Notes: generated by a model not told the origin, from the sequence alone. 64,000 nucleotides of DNA from Amaurobius ferox (GCA_951213105.1 OX578152.1:73359180-73423179); one strand, 5' to 3'; positions 11,048 through 24,285 are shown, numbered from the stretch's first letter. Program-made: numbers and translations.

Positions 11048-11284
11048 ATCACCGATCCGGTGGTCAGGGACATGCGTTTCCGTCTGATCGCTGAATTGCC
11101 GGGTTGCGGGTTCGAATCCCGCAAGCGGGCATGGATGTTGTCATGTCGAGGCCAAGTCAGACTTCCGCTCTTCGGGGAGCATCTATAAAAGTGAAGCTGC
11201 AAATCTCCTCCCCTTCACCATTGGATGCCCTGGGGGGTCTTAGTGGTGCGCAGGCGCTCCTTCACCACTGGGAATTAGTAACGA
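11048..11284 (+). mobile_element. tRNA-derived SINE with 10-bp target duplication
   Basis: The head carries a perfect pol III B box, GGGTTCGAATCCC, followed by GGCATGGATG, CAAGTCAGACTTCCGC and GTGAAGCTGC, all shared with the SINE at 29683-29961. ACGTCATAGA flanks it at 11038-11047 and 11285-11294. The A box is degenerate. The open frame over it is a by-product. Confidence 0.8.
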
Positions 11285-12555
11285 ACGTCATAGATAGTGC
11301 TAATATTAAAGACTTTTTTACCAAACAACTTGGTTGTCTTTACCATATTATTTTAAGCAACTTGTATAAACAACTTGTCTTTACTATATCGTTTTAACCA
11401 AACAACTTGTCAAACTACATATCATTTTAAAGTCCAATTTTACATATCATTTCAAAGTCCAATTTTACATATCATTTTAAAGTCCAGTTCTACTTTCAGC
11501 AGTTTGGCTTCGTAATTAATCCCTTAGTTAGTCTCTCTCTCAAATGTATTATATAAATGAAAGTGAAAATAGTGATTTCATTTTTATCAAAACGACGTCA
11601 GGCAGTGGTTCTATTCCAGCTATTGACAGGTCATAAATGTCTGAAAGATCGAATCACCAAATTAGTATTTACGATCATCCATTTTGTCCACTTTATAATT
11701 TGATGGACCCTTTGAACAAAGCCCACCTGCATCGATGTGAAACGCTTTGTGGTGACTCCCAGACTGCTTTGTATTGGCGAGCTAGTATCAACTTTTGAAG
11801 CAATGGCTTAGGCAATTTGCTTTTCTTGTTCTATTGTTACTTGTTTTTATACTTGTAATTGTATTTTGTACTGCTATGGAAAATAAAAATAAAACATTAT
11901 ATTGAAATAATTCATCACTGTTTGTTGGAACAGTCATAACCTGTTCATTATTATCTTATCATTTCAATGAATTTTTCAACACGCGCCGTCTTTCCTATAT
12001 CATATTTTTTTTATCAAACCTCTCGCTTCGTCTTCAATAACAAAATCATTTGGGCCATCTTTCTGATTTCACATTTTGCGCACTCAATCTTTTGTGCTAC
12101 CGTCTAGCGGGGAACAATAAACCAACAACTAAACCAACTCCTCCACATGAATTGGCATCGTTTTTTATTCAGATATCGCTTCGAACTTCCGCCATTTTGC
12201 GATTCTGTTTGCTTCTGAAACAGTTCATTCATGAAGGTAACTTCTTTATTCTCAATAAAAAAAAAGCGTATTAATTTCAGAAAGATAAGCTTTTTGAACA
12301 TCAGTTTTGTTTCTAAAGTTTATCGGGTATTGTATATATTTTTTTCTTTCTCCATTCTTCTTCTTTTTTCTTTTTCTCTTTTTTTTGGTTCAACTTCCTG
12401 TGTAAGAATTAATTGCTGGTATTTGGTAAACATGTGTATTGGCTACGCATAAAATCTGATTAACATGATTTAATTAACTGACATTCAATGATTAACATGA
12501 TTAACACGACATTCAATTTTTGTTAATATTAAGGGGACATCTACACTTTAAAAAA
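11285..12555. repeat. No gene; short 25-bp tandem repeat
   Basis: A 25-bp unit ACATATCATTTTAAAGTCCA is repeated three times at 11417, 11442 and 11467; just before it CAAACAACTTG and CTTTACYATAT motifs recur. The remainder is AT-rich and unrecognised. Confidence 0.6.
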
Positions 12556-13487
12556 GCAGATGTGGGCAGCACATGACTTTCCTTATATAATGCAATGAAT
12601 CTACTACTTTTACAGTTAAAAAAAATAGATTATTTTTATACTAGTTATTTATATTCTTTCCAAGATATTGAATTTTCGTCAATGAGTCTTCATTTTCCAT
12701 GTCGTCATCATCAATGAGTCGTCATTGATTTAGCGTCATTTTTATCCATTTTGCAAGTTTTTCGTTAATTTAGCAACACTTAAAAAAGTCGAAAAGTTGG
12801 CGACATTCCACCAAATTCGTCGCCAAAATCTCGCCAAGCGTTATGGACGAAGAAATAAGTTATTGTTACAGCAGATAAATGATTATTGGCGTTTAAATAC
12901 AAAAGTATTACTCAAAGTATCTTTTTTCATGAATGGAACGAGCTAGATCTACGAGAATAATTTCACCAAATTTATCGCATGGTATTACATATGAAAAGTG
13001 AACATGTTTCTCAATAGGAAATATTTTTTTTGTATTTTATATGACTTTTGATAATTTTTTTGAAAAATATACAATATCTCGAGAACGGTTCGAGTTAGCG
13101 TTCTAAAATTTATGTCAATCGTTTTCTAATGAAAAATTACATAAGAAATGTCTATTTGCGTAACTTTATTAGAAGTTTTGATTTTTTGACGATTTTTTTA
13201 AAATTTCACTCGAAAATTTAGGGGGGTTCTGAACATTCGATTGCGTATAAAACAATAGGCTTCCAGTGTTTGCGGATTGTGATTTAAATTTCATTCGAAT
13301 CGGTCCATTCGTTCGTCAGTTATCGTCTTCACAGATTCACTGACACACACACCAACACACACACATCACTTCAAGAATGTTTCATTCGGGATCAGGGATA
13401 CTTGAAACGTACTCTCTCGTCGAAAACTCGAATTCGAATTTTCGACCCCGTCACAATACCTATACATTATTGTATATATGGAAAGTA
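12556..13487 (+). mobile_element. Helentron-like family A element, copy 1
   Basis: The 5' end reads GCAGATGTGGGCAGCACATG then ACTTTCCTTATATA. The body includes repeated GGCGACATT/CGCCAA motifs, the AATATCTCGAGAACGGTT segment, GTCAGTTATCGTC, a CA-rich tract (about 13345-13365) and TCGAATTCGAATTTTCGAC. The 3' end is a hairpin ending TATATGGAAAGT. It has no coding capacity. Subterminal sequence matching a 3' hairpin plus an internal microsatellite is the structure of non-autonomous Helentrons (DINE-1 type); that assignment is by structure only. Confidence 0.7.
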
Positions 13488-14109
13488 ATAATAATAAAAA
13501 AAAATTTATGAAGAGAGGCAGTGATAGCAACTGAGGGTACAGGTCGTAAAAATAATGTAAATTCTATATTTATTTTTCTAATAAGTTCCAATCAAATTTC
13601 TTGACATACGATTTGACACGGATTGTCAAAGAAAATAAATTTAATTTTACTAAATACTGAATTATTGCTAATTTAGCGATATCTTCCAGAAGTCCGCAAG
13701 ATAGCGATATTGCGCCAAGATCCAAATATGTCACTAAATATTCATCAAAAGTTTTGCCAAATATCGGCAAATTTTTCGTCAATTTCGTCGCCAAGGGTTA
13801 CAGAGGCTTGTCCATATGAATGTCATTACTTTTGTGTATATAATAATGAACGTCTTCATGATTAAACTAAAAATATGCAAGGTTTGAATTCGTGTATTAT
13901 CCGTCTTTATTTTCCAGCATGAACTTTCACTACATTGCTAAGCATGAACTTTCACTACATTGCTTAGCATGAACTTTCAGTACATTGCTTATTATGAACT
14001 TTCAGTACATTATTTTCAGTAATTTTATGCCGATTTACTTGAACTGTCGTAGAATTTCAACAATAACCTCTCACCTGAATGTACCCTGCTCTGAAAACCA
14101 AAGTATCAA
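13488..14109. repeat. No gene; 25-bp minisatellite
   Basis: Four units of about 25 bp, CATGAACTTTCACTACATTG and variants, span 13919-14018. Remnants of the GTCGCCAA type near 13785 suggest old family A sequence. Nothing else is recognised. Confidence 0.7.
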
Positions 14110-14690
14110 AATAAATCATATAGTAGCATGCCAATATCAGTACAATGTTGGACCAATACTATATACCTTGTCTTTTCACTTGAAATATTTCCAATGTAAC
14201 GGCAATATTGAGGATATATTGGCCACCAATATTGACTAGATATTGGTTTTACATTAGTACGCCAATATTGGCATTGCAATACTGCGCCAAAATTGGCGTT
14301 ACATTGGAAATTTTTTTCAAAATTTTGAATATACTGGTAAGCAATACTAGCTAAATTTAGGTTTACCATTTGGGCTTTCCATTTGGACCAACCATTGCTA
14401 GCTAAATATATATTGGCATGTTAATATTGGCTATAAATGAGCCCAATATTTTCAAAATGTCAATATTGGGTCTATATTGGGTCTATGAAGTATATGAATA
14501 TTGGGTCTATGAATATTGGGTCTATGAATATTGGGTCTATGAATATAGGTGTATGAATACTATTTTGTGGGTTTATGAATGTTGGGTCTATGAATATTGG
14601 GTCTATATTGGGTCTCGTTCTCAATATTGGGTCTATATTGGGTGCCAATATTTGGCCAATATTGGCATACTACTGAAGATGTGTCAAAAT
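14110..14690. repeat. Array of CCAATATTGG palindromes and GTCTATGAATATTGG repeats
   Basis: Dozens of CCAATATTGG-like palindromes and, at about 14458-14650, a roughly 15-bp unit GGGTCTATGAATATT in tandem. Open frames here (for example the tyrosine/valine repeats at 14418-14756) are translations of the repeat. Confidence 0.8.
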
Positions 14691-15925
14691 TTTCAATTTC
14701 GCTCAATTCTAAAATCCTTAAATCATCGTATACATATCCTGTTAAATTTTTTATGAGTCAAGAAGTGTTTCTGCTTTGACAGTGTAGCTGGAATTTTATT
14801 TCCTAAAGGACAGCTGAGTGGATGATTTTTACAATCTACTGAATTGGGTAACATGCTTGTTCATAACACGAATTCGTCAAAAATTTGAATTGTCTACCTT
14901 GCCAATTACAATATTTGAATATTGTCAGTTTCGAAGCAAAAATGTGATACGTTAAAGAGATTAAATTCTACTAATTCACTAAGCATGGTGTTCATAACGA
15001 TCGAAATATCGTTCATGATTCATGTTCGGTAGACGTTGGCTATCATTCGATTGAGAATTTACCTAAATCGATTCAGCCTAATAATGAAACTTAATGATAC
15101 ACGAAACATTCTCATCCATCTTTTGTGCTTGTTTGTTTCACGACAATGGAAGATCCTTGCATCTCTTTGGTCTTGCCCCTCAGGGGGTCTGTTTATTGAA
15201 GAAGCACCTGACCGCGGGTCAGGTGGTCAAGGGGTCAACCGGTCCCACGACCTAAATGGACGCATATGCAGAGATATTCAGTGGTAGATGTCTGGATTCA
15301 ACACTGGAATGATTAAGGATTAAAGTATAAAGCAACACACTTACGATTTATGTTTTGTTTGTGTAAAAGTGCACCCATGGGGAACATTCCTACTAAAATT
15401 CAATTCTTTGTCTTCTATTCCTCTTTGTACCTTATTCTAACAATTGCCGCTATCTTGATTTACATAAAACAATATAATTTCGAGTGTGAGTAATTTACGC
15501 ACGTTATTATCGTTTGTCGAATGCATTTCTACAAGCAATTTGGTCTTAGTGATATTTTAAGGGCACATACTGTTCTTTTGGCTTGAAGAAGGGGGCTTAT
15601 AATGTCCTCGAAACAATTATCGTCAATTTACTGACATAATTCGGGCTTTCTTCAAGGAAATTTTGTAAATTATTTTCTTACAAGCAGCAGTTTTATTTAC
15701 TGTAGTGCAGCAGATTTCGAATGAAAATAATGAAAATGAAACAAAAATTCTCTCGGATAAAAACATTTTATTATTATTATTATTATTATAATTATTATTT
15801 TCGGGAGAAAAAAATTTAAAATATTAAAATAATTTTTGTATATTCATAAATGGCCGACAAAGCATGTATATATATTGTTTACATTTTTAACACTTTACAT
15901 AGTTGAAAGTGCTTATGACTTCGTA
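14691..15925. other. AT-rich sequence, nothing recognised
   Basis: A small GC-richer patch at 15165-15260 (GACCGCGGGTCAGGTGGTCA) is open for 83 codons but has no motif. A TTA triplet microsatellite lies at about 15771-15800. No gene is supported. Confidence 0.4.
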
Positions 15926-16345
15926 TTCAGGGATGCTTAGAAGGTGCTCGCTCTCCCGTCGAAAACTCGAATTCGAATTTTCGACCCGTTACAATACTTT
16001 CCTTATACATTATACTATGTATATAAGAAAAGTAAAAATAATACTCTATATTTCTATCTGTTTCTCACGCTTGGCGACAAATTTGGCGACCTAGAAAACA
16101 GACTTTTCAAAATATCGCCAAATTGACTACTGAAGGCCTGATTGAGAAAGTTGTTGAATCTAAACGATAAGTCAAGAATTTACCAAGTTATCCAAATTTT
16201 TTGTAAATTTTCCATAGAGGATATACATATAATTAAACTTATAAGCCAATATATCGATCTGTTTGGCAACAAATTTGGGAAACTTAGCAACTCTTGGGAA
16301 ATGCTAACAAACTGGTGATAATGCAACATGTCTGAATATTTTAAT
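15926..16345 (+). mobile_element. Family A 3' end plus flanking segment shared with 58600-59010
   Basis: 15926-16042 is a family A 3' end with its hairpin (CTTATACATTATACTATGTA). The following 300 bp (TCTCACGCTTGGCGACAAAT, TGACTACTGAAGGCCTGATT, GATATACATATAATTA) also occurs after the same hairpin at 58712-59010, so the pair was copied as one unit. Confidence 0.75.
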
Positions 16346-16353
16346 ATGTTTTT

Positions 16354-17962
16354 TAACACTTTATACAATATAGTTGAAAAGTGTTTATGACTTTGTTCAT
16401 TCTGTCTATCTGTCCGTTCGGACGATAACTGCCGTGAAAATGACTTTATCAAAATGAAATTTTAGTATGTTGTTGAGGTAGTTCTGTGAAACATATGGGA
16501 ATGTAAATGAGTAATATCACCCAATTAGTTTTTTGAACCCGGGTTGAAATAATGAAAAACATTGAACCCTGCGGAACCTAATTATTCAGAAAATTTTTAA
16601 GCGAAGCTAAAATTCACAAATTACTTCGAAAATTTTAGGAAACAATCAAATTATCCCATAAACTATATAACACAAATCGCAGTAAAATATGTTCGGAAGT
16701 TTTGTAAATAAAAATTAAAATAATAATTACGTCCTTGTAATATGAAGAGATCACATGACCCTCTTTAAAATAAAATACGGCATCCATCTTTTTTTCCCAG
16801 AGTACAAATCATGATTTTTAAAGTACTTTTAAATTTATATTTAGTGTTGCATCCGTCCTAAAACCCTCTTTATTTTTGCGTATTTTCTGTACATCTATAT
16901 TCTGCGCCAACGCAATTACAAATATTTTCCAGTTCAATTGATCATCAAACTTTGATTATTTATACAACGAAGCCTAATTTTTATGGATGCAGAATGTAAA
17001 CAAAACAAGCGATTGTAAGATGTGTTGTATAAGAATTGCTGATTTTTTTTCACGCAAAAATATTTGTCTGGACGTTAAGTGTATGAATGAAATATTCAAA
17101 GCTTTTACATAGAGAGCCAGACGATTTATATTTCGATGACGTCATTTGAATAAATTTCATTTCTTCGACGAAGTTTGAAGTTTTTAGGTAAAATAAATTA
17201 TTGTAGCACTGTGATAATTAAAAGAATATCACCACTGAATGTATCGCACTTTAGAGATGTTTAAATAAAATTGCATTTCAGTTGGAAAGTGTTTCATAAT
17301 CAATGCTTCATGCATGATTGGTCTTTGTTATTATTTATTAGGAGGCATAAGCGTCCAGGTTGCTTACATTTTTCGTAAGTCTGATCATTTAAAATAAAAA
17401 ATATAGTAATTGCGTAGGCACAGATTTTATATACTTAGATAATATGCACATATAAAGCGGTTTTAGGACGGATACAGCACAAAATATGAATAAAAAGGTT
17501 CCTTAAAAATCATGATTTTCAGTAAGCGACAAAAAAAAATGGTTGCCATATTTTATTTTGCAATAAGTCACGTGATATCTTCATATAATACGGGTGTAAT
17601 TATTATTTCAATTTTTATTTAAGAACTACATATTTTAATGAAATTTAATTAACATATTTTAATGAATTTGTTTTTTACACATTTTACGTTTGAATATTTC
17701 CTAAAATTTTCAAAGCAATTTGTGCATTTTAACTCCGCTTAAAACGTTTGAAGAATTAGGTCAACGTATTTCATTTTCTCAACCCGGGTTCAATTCAAAA
17801 CTAATTGAGTGATATTATTCTTTTACATTCCCATATGTGCCTAAGACCGTCTCACCAAGATACTAAAATTACATTTGAAAGAATTTCATTTTTGTGCGAA
17901 CAGACAGAGGCAGACGGAATGGACAAAGTCATGAACACTTTACAACTATGTTGGAAAGTGTT
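16354..17962. mobile_element. Family C foldback element with long inverted arms
   Basis: The ends are mirror copies: 16354-16880 and 17450-17962 are related as reverse complements over about 500 bp. Each outer end is itself a hairpin (AACACTTT ... AAAGTGTT), followed inward by a GTCTGTC/GACAGAC tract, the ACGATAACTGC motif and AACCCGGGTT. The roughly 570-bp centre is unique to this family and is partly repeated, inverted, at 22055-22440. No transposase frame is present. The outer-hairpin plus microsatellite plan resembles families A and B. Confidence 0.72.
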
Positions 17963-18400
17963 GAAAAATAAAATCCACTTTACAACTAGGCATAAACCAC
18001 AAAAACCGCATCGTAAAATTGGAACAAGCCGTTTTCACACACTTTTTAAAAGAGCTTTTACAATGACCACTTGATGGATTGCTTTGGGTCGAAGATGACG
18101 AATGCGGCTTAAAACTGATTACGCGGTTTTGAATGGGACGAAATCTTCAAAGAGGCAGGATTGCATCAGCGCCAAAATTTTGAAATATCATCTATTCCAA
18201 AGAAGGGAAGTTCAGAGAAATATCAAAGTGACTTATGCCCTACTTTATATGCATATATCGCAATTTTCCAGTGGTCATTCTAATAACTTTTACTGACATA
18301 TCGATCTCTTGACCTCGAGACAACACTTTCGTAAACTGGGCTCTTATAGCACAGTAGATTCCCATTTTCATCTCCCTAATTTAGGATATAGAATACTTTG
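17963..18400. other. No gene recognised
   Basis: Short open frames at 17805-18074 and 18102-18296 have no motif and overlap repeat edges. Confidence 0.4.
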
Positions 18401-18814
18401 CAGAGTCAACTTCGACTATAAGAGTTCGCGATCTCGTCCCAGTAGCTCAATGGTAGCCCGTCGGCTGGCCAGTACAAAGATCTGTGGTTCGATTCCCAGT
18501 TGCCATGTTAAGTGATGCAGTACAGCTCTGAAAAGTACAAACGTATCCATACCTATTGTTATATGACCAACTGGACACTGTAATGCCGCCATTTGACCAC
18601 CACTCTGCGAAGCGGGCACTATATGGCCAACAGGTCCAGGACACCATTATCTGTAAGTTGAGCCCTGCCTACAAGACGACCCGACTATAGCAAGACTGGT
18701 GAGTGGCTTTGTTACTCACTAAGACGACCGAGAGCTGGGCTCGGCCCCTGGAAAGTAATAATCCTAGGCCCAATAACAAAAAAATATATAAATAAATAAA
18801 TAAATAAATAAATA
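18401..18814 (+). mobile_element. tRNA-like repeat with AAAT tail
   Basis: A leader (CAGAGTCAACTTCGACTATA) precedes a tRNA-like head with an A box-like GTAGCTCAATGG and the B box GGTTCGATTCC (about 18489). An unrelated body follows and it ends in (AAAT)n at 18787-18814. The leader and tRNA-like parts are shared with the minus-strand copies at 27811-27953 and 28290-28419; the body is not. Confidence 0.7.
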
Positions 18815-19679
18815 CGGCGTGCAGATGGAAATTGATCGGCATTGACCCAGACCCGGGCGTTGCAGGCTGCACGGCACGGACTCCTGGAATTTTTCCCAAA
18901 TCCCCCCCCCCCCTTCCCTCTCTGCTCTCCTGCTCACCACATATGGAAAGTCAGAGACGTACGTTACATAGACAGTATTATTTATCTGCTGTAAATATGT
19001 ATTGCGGGGCATGCAAACAGAAAAATTTTGGGGAAGACTCAGTAACCCGCCAAAACTTGCAGGGGTCTGAACTTTTGTCTTATCTAATTTAGCCAAAGTT
19101 ATTTTTAATTATTAAAATAAAAAATATATTATCTTTGATTGGAAAAGACCACAGTCCGCAAACTCTCCCCCCCCCCCCCCTCATGCATGCGTCACTGCAT
19201 GCATTGATATTAATATTTTGCCGTTTAAGGTCTCAATCTGACTTTAAATGTTCACTTGGCATATAATAATTCGACCTTCTTCGCCAATACACCTCATAAA
19301 CCTTTCTCCAAACAACCGAGATCTGGCATGTACAATTAGAAAAGCCTTTCCCTTCAAACAATGCCAATCATGATTTGAAACTGCAATTCCAAGGATCTTT
19401 CGTTCCGCTAGTCTTGCCTTACTTTACGCAACTGTGGGCCACAATGGGCCGGCACCTTTTCCCACTTATTGTCCTAGACCTTTAGATGATGCTTCCTGCA
19501 ATTCCAAAATGCGCCCGGATACAAAATCGGGGTCTTTCCGTCTAATGGCGGTTTAAGTAAGTTGTATCTTTGATTGAGTTGATGATGTACCCAATTGCCT
19601 TAAGGAATACTACAGGAAGATGCGATAGCACGAGGGAAAGCATCATGATATGATCACTCTCTTTTTTTCCTTTCGTTTT
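18815..19679. other. No gene; two poly-C tracts
   Basis: C runs at about 18902-18913 and 19166-19180. The rest holds unrecognised sequence of mixed composition; no frame has a family motif. Confidence 0.4.
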
Positions 19680-19870
19680 TACTTTCCCTATATACATGGA
19701 TAAGGAAATTGTGACGGGATCGAAAATTCGAATTTGAATTTTCGACGGAAGAGCAGGTTTCATACATCCGTGAACTCGAATCGAACGTTTCTGAGGTGAT
19801 GGGTGTGTGTATCCGTGAGTCTGTGGATGCGATTTCTTTAGAACGATTGGAGGATTTTGAACGTAATTTG
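19680..19870 (-). mobile_element. Family A 3'-end fragment
   Basis: It starts with the terminal hairpin (ACTTTCCCTATATACATGGA ... AAGGAAATTGT) and continues through GATCGAAAATTCGAATT and a GTGTGTG tract, then breaks off near ACGATTGGAGGATTTTGAAC. Confidence 0.75.
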
Positions 19871-20417
19871 GCACGATTATTACGATCCGTATATGCTGGA
19901 ATCCAATTTATTTTAAATGCGTTTGAAAGACCCCAAATTTTTGAATCAATTATCTGAAAAAATCATATAAAATCAGGACATTCAATACTGTTAAATAAAT
20001 AATAATTTTATACGTAGCTTTCTATTTTAGAGCTCCTATAATACAGGGTGACTTATCAAGCATATTGAAGCCCAGTAAGGTTTCTGGAAATATATGGGTT
20101 ACCACATTTGGCGATTTAACACATTCTCCAAATATTGATTTTTACACGTATTTGATAACGTTAACAAATTTGCAGTTGAGTTACATTTTTATAAATACGA
20201 ATAAGATTGGGATAACATTTGGAATTTCGCGACACTTATTAACAAGAATCAAATATATGATTCCCATTCTATAAGAGGCTTAACAAATAAGAAATGAAAT
20301 ATTTGAACGTTTGTTTTCTTACTTTCTTGCAAAAATCCGGTCTTATTAAAACTCCTGAAATACCGATGTATATCTTTGTTTCCTATCTGTTACAGTTCCA
20401 ACATTATATAGAAAAAA
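19871..20417. other. No gene recognised
   Basis: AT-rich; a small open frame at 20065-20274 carries no motif. Confidence 0.4.
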
Positions 20418-21352
20418 TTTGATGCGCGCAACACATGACTTTCCTAATATAATGTAATGAATTTACTACTTTTACAGTAAAAAAAATAGCTTTTTCTTAT
20501 AGTAGATACTTATATTCTTTCCACGATATTGGATTTTCGACAATTAGTCGTCATTTTCATTGATTTAGCGTCATTTTTATCCATTTGTCGAGATTTTCGT
20601 TAATTTAGCAACATTTCAAAAAATCGCCAAGTTGGCGACATTCCGCCAAAATCGTCGCCAAAATCTCGCCAATCGTTGTGGACGAAGAAATAAGTTATTC
20701 TTACAGCAGATAAATGACTATTGGCGATCAAATGCAAAAGCATTACTCAAAGTATCTTTTTTCATGAATGGAACGAGCTAGATCCACGAGAATAATATTA
20801 CCCAATTTATCGCATTGTATTACATGGGAAAAGTGAACATGTTTCTCAGTAGGAAATATATATTTTTTTTATTTTATATGACTTTTTGATAATTATTTTC
20901 AAAAATGTGCAATATTTCGAGAACGGTTCATGTTAGCGTTCTAAAATTTATGTCAATCGTTTTCTAATGAAAAATTACATAAGAAATGTCTATTTGAGTA
21001 ACTTTATTAGCGGTTTTGATTTTTTGACGATTTTTTCAAAATTTCACTCGAAAACTTAGGGGGTTCTGAACATTCGATTGCGTATAAAAACAATAGGGTT
21101 CCAGTGTTTATGGATTGTGATTTTTGTACCAAATTTTGTTCGAATCGGTCCATTCGTTCGTCAGTTATCGTCTCCACAGACTCACTGACACACACACACA
21201 TACTTTCACACACACACACACAGACATCACTTCAAAAATGTTTGATTCGTGATCAGGGATGTTTGAAACGTGCTCTCCCGTCGAAAACTCGAATTCGAAT
21301 TTTCGACCCCGTCACAATACTTTCCTTATACATTATGTATATAAGGAAAGTA
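20418..21352 (+). mobile_element. Helentron-like family A element, copy 2
   Basis: Complete from the degraded 5' end (GATGCGCGCAACACATGACT) to the 3' hairpin (CTTATACATTATGTATATAAG, in part) followed by AAAAA. It has the same order of internal motifs as copy 1, with a CA tract at 21190-21225 and the TCGAATTCGAATTTTCGACC block. Confidence 0.8.
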
Positions 21353-21487
21353 AAAATTAGTCTTATTATGAGCTCAGAAAGACCTTGAAATACTTGAAAC
21401 ATCTATACTAAATAATGGAAAGTTACTTTTGAAATATATGTATAAAGATACATAGTAGTGGGAGAATTACTCGAGGGGGGGAAGGGG

Positions 21488-21995
21488 CACTTTAAAATAA
21501 AATTGTGTGTTTCATCCTTTTTAAATAAAATAGAACATTTTTTGCACCTTTAAAATAGTAGTGCAGTTCAGTATTTTAAAGAAAAATCACATATTTTAAC
21601 ACTTTTAAATAAAATTGTGAATTTTAGAGTTTTTTAAACAGTGCAGTGCTTTTAAATAAAATTGCAATTTTTAGCGCTTTTAAATAAAATTATGAATTTT
21701 AGCCATTTTAAAAGAAAAGCACAAATTTAAGCGCTTTACAAATTAAATCGCAGATTTTTGAGCTTTTCTTAAATATCATCAATTTTGCTACTATATAACA
21801 TTACCACTTTTTAATAAATTCACGAATTTTAATGCTTTTAAATAAAATTGTGCATTTTAGGGCTTTTAAATAAAATTACAAATTTAAGATCTTTTAAATA
21901 AAATCATGACTTGAATATTTTTAAATAAAATGGTAAGTTCTAACTGTTTTAAATCAAATCACAGACTTTAGCACTTTTAAATAAAATTATGAATA
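21488..21995 (+). repeat. AT minisatellite, about 27-30 bp unit
   Basis: CTTTTAAATAAAATTGTGAA and TTTTAGCR recur about seventeen times with variable spacing over half a kilobase. The unit is AT-rich and gives no sensible protein. Confidence 0.85.
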
Positions 21996-22054
21996 TTATA
22001 GTAGTTTCTCTGTAGAAGTGCACATCAACAAGAGTCACTTGCAAACATAAAGTA

Positions 22055-23080
22055 AATTGTTGAAAAATTAATCGTTTTAAGACAAACAAGAAAGATCAAT
22101 GATGCATAAAGCATTGATTATGAAAGACTGTCCAACTTCAATGCAATTTTATTTAAACATGTCTAAAATGCTATATAGTCCTCGGTAATATTTTTAAAAT
22201 TATCACAATACTACATTAATTTATTATATTCGAAAACTTCATCGAAGAAAATGAACTTCATTCAAATGACGGAATTGAAAGATAAATTGCCTGGTTTAAA
22301 TATCTCTAAAATGCGATATATTCCTCGGTAATATATTTAAAATTATCATACCACTACAATAATTTATTATATTTGAAAACTTTATCGAAAATAAATGAAG
22401 TTTATTCACATGATGTCATCGAAATATATATCGCCTTTATATAAAAGCAGCATTTCATTCATAAACATTTTTCCAATCGTTTCATTCATCACCATACTAT
22501 AATGATTTAATTATTTAAAAATTTGAAAAATTGTTATCTACCATATTTATTTTAAAATGTGAAACCTTTCTCATATATAAAATAATTTAACTTTTGGAAA
22601 GATATTTATTACATAATATATATATTTTTTCTTTCTGGGGGATATAACGAGAGTCAGAATTTAATTGAATTTGTTTTTCTCCCTATATTAAATAATTTTT
22701 ATTTAAAAAACTACCTAACATATTTTACTGAAATTTTTTTTATATATTTTATGGGATAATTTGAATATTTCCTTAAATTTTCGAAGCAATTTGTGAATTT
22801 TAAATTCGCTTAAAAAATGTTGGAAAAATTAGGTCCCATAGGGTTCAATGTATTTCATTTTCCCAACGCGGGTTCAATCCAAAACTAATTGGGTGATATT
22901 ATTCATTTATATTCCCATAGGTCAAACTGAAAAACATACTCGAATCAACTGAAAAACATACTAAAATGTCATTTTGATAAAGTCATTTTTACTGCAGTTA
23001 TCGTGCTAACGGGCGGACAGACAGACAGGCAGACAGAATGAACAAGTCATAAACACTTTTCAACTATGTTGTAAAGTGTT
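22055..23080. mobile_element. Family C copy, rearranged
   Basis: 22055-22440 matches the centre of the 16354-17962 element in reverse orientation and contains an internal direct duplication (TCCTCGGTAATAT at about 22182 and 22324). 22690-23080 matches the right arm in direct orientation and ends in the AACACTTTTCAACTATGTTG hairpin. The orientation switch shows rearrangement or a composite insertion. Confidence 0.7.
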
Positions 23081-24152
23081 AACAACAGTGCAATACATTT
23101 AAAATTTTAAAATTATAACTGATATATATATATTTAAAATTAAAATAATTTCCAGCGTCCCTGTTTCTGCTAAAATACTGTAATTTTCTTATGGAAATTA
23201 AAACAGAATTGATAATTTTGTAGAGAGAAGTGGGTAGAACATTGGAGATTCGCCGTAACTGAAAAATAGGCATACAGATTTTAAAAAAAAGAAAGAAAGA
23301 AAATTGTGGAGTTTGCCAGACATATTTTTCTCGAAAATTTTAAAGAGGGACAATTTTGTTATAAACTTATGGTGTTCAGATTAGATAAACATAACATTTA
23401 AAACATTAGTAATAATAATAAATTATATAAATGTGTATTGTATACACTGCATTTTTATACCTAGTATAAAAGAATTGAAATACTTTAAAAGATAATATTG
23501 AGGAAATCCTCTAAACTGAAAGACAGAGCTTCAATGTTTATATTAAATGATTGGCGCCAATCATCGACTTGGCGATGAAAATATCAGTGTCGTTCCAAAG
23601 TAATTTCGTGTCATTCGAACATAATTTTTATCAGTTTTGCGAAAAAATCATATTTGACCATTGATTAGCTTTTATGATAAATGTGTTTCGATTTATTTAC
23701 CAGTTTAGCTTATATTTACATAATTATTATAATATGGTGAGATTTCCACTTGGGGAAAGTTTGTTGACTGTAGGATTCAAAAATTTTATGATTTATTATA
23801 CTCTAAAAATACAATAAAATGTATAAAACTTGAAAGATATTGGTGTAACACGAATAAATCATTGATATATACATATAATTTGAAGCTATTGTCTTTCTAG
23901 GTTTGGAAGAGAGGATAACACATGTAGATGATGTTTCAACTACAAACCACATTTGCTAAGATAAGACTATAACAATTAAAAATCATTGTTAATACATACT
24001 ACAGTTACCGAAACTATAAAATGAGTGTTTAAAATAAATACTTTATATAAAAATAGAAGTTTCAATTACAATACTATAGAACTTAGTTCGCGCAAGTATA
24101 TGCTCCTGTACCAAGTCCCCAGCGATTCCGCCGACTATTTATAAGCCATTTT
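23081..24152. other. AT-rich sequence, nothing firm
   Basis: A faint family A-like segment (CATCGACTTGGCGATGAAAA) lies near 23555-23650. No gene is seen. Confidence 0.4.
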
Positions 24153-24285
24153 TACTTTCCTTATATACATAATGTATAAGGAAAGTATTGTAACGGGGTC
24201 GAAAATTCGAATTCGAGTGTTCGACGGGAGAGAACGTTTCAAACATCCCTTATCACGAATCGAACATTTTTGAAGTGATGTGTGT

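Noticed and set aside
14418..14756. 112-codon open frame with tyrosine-valine-tyrosine-glutamate repeats
   Set aside because: It is produced by the GTCTATGAATATTGG tandem repeat.
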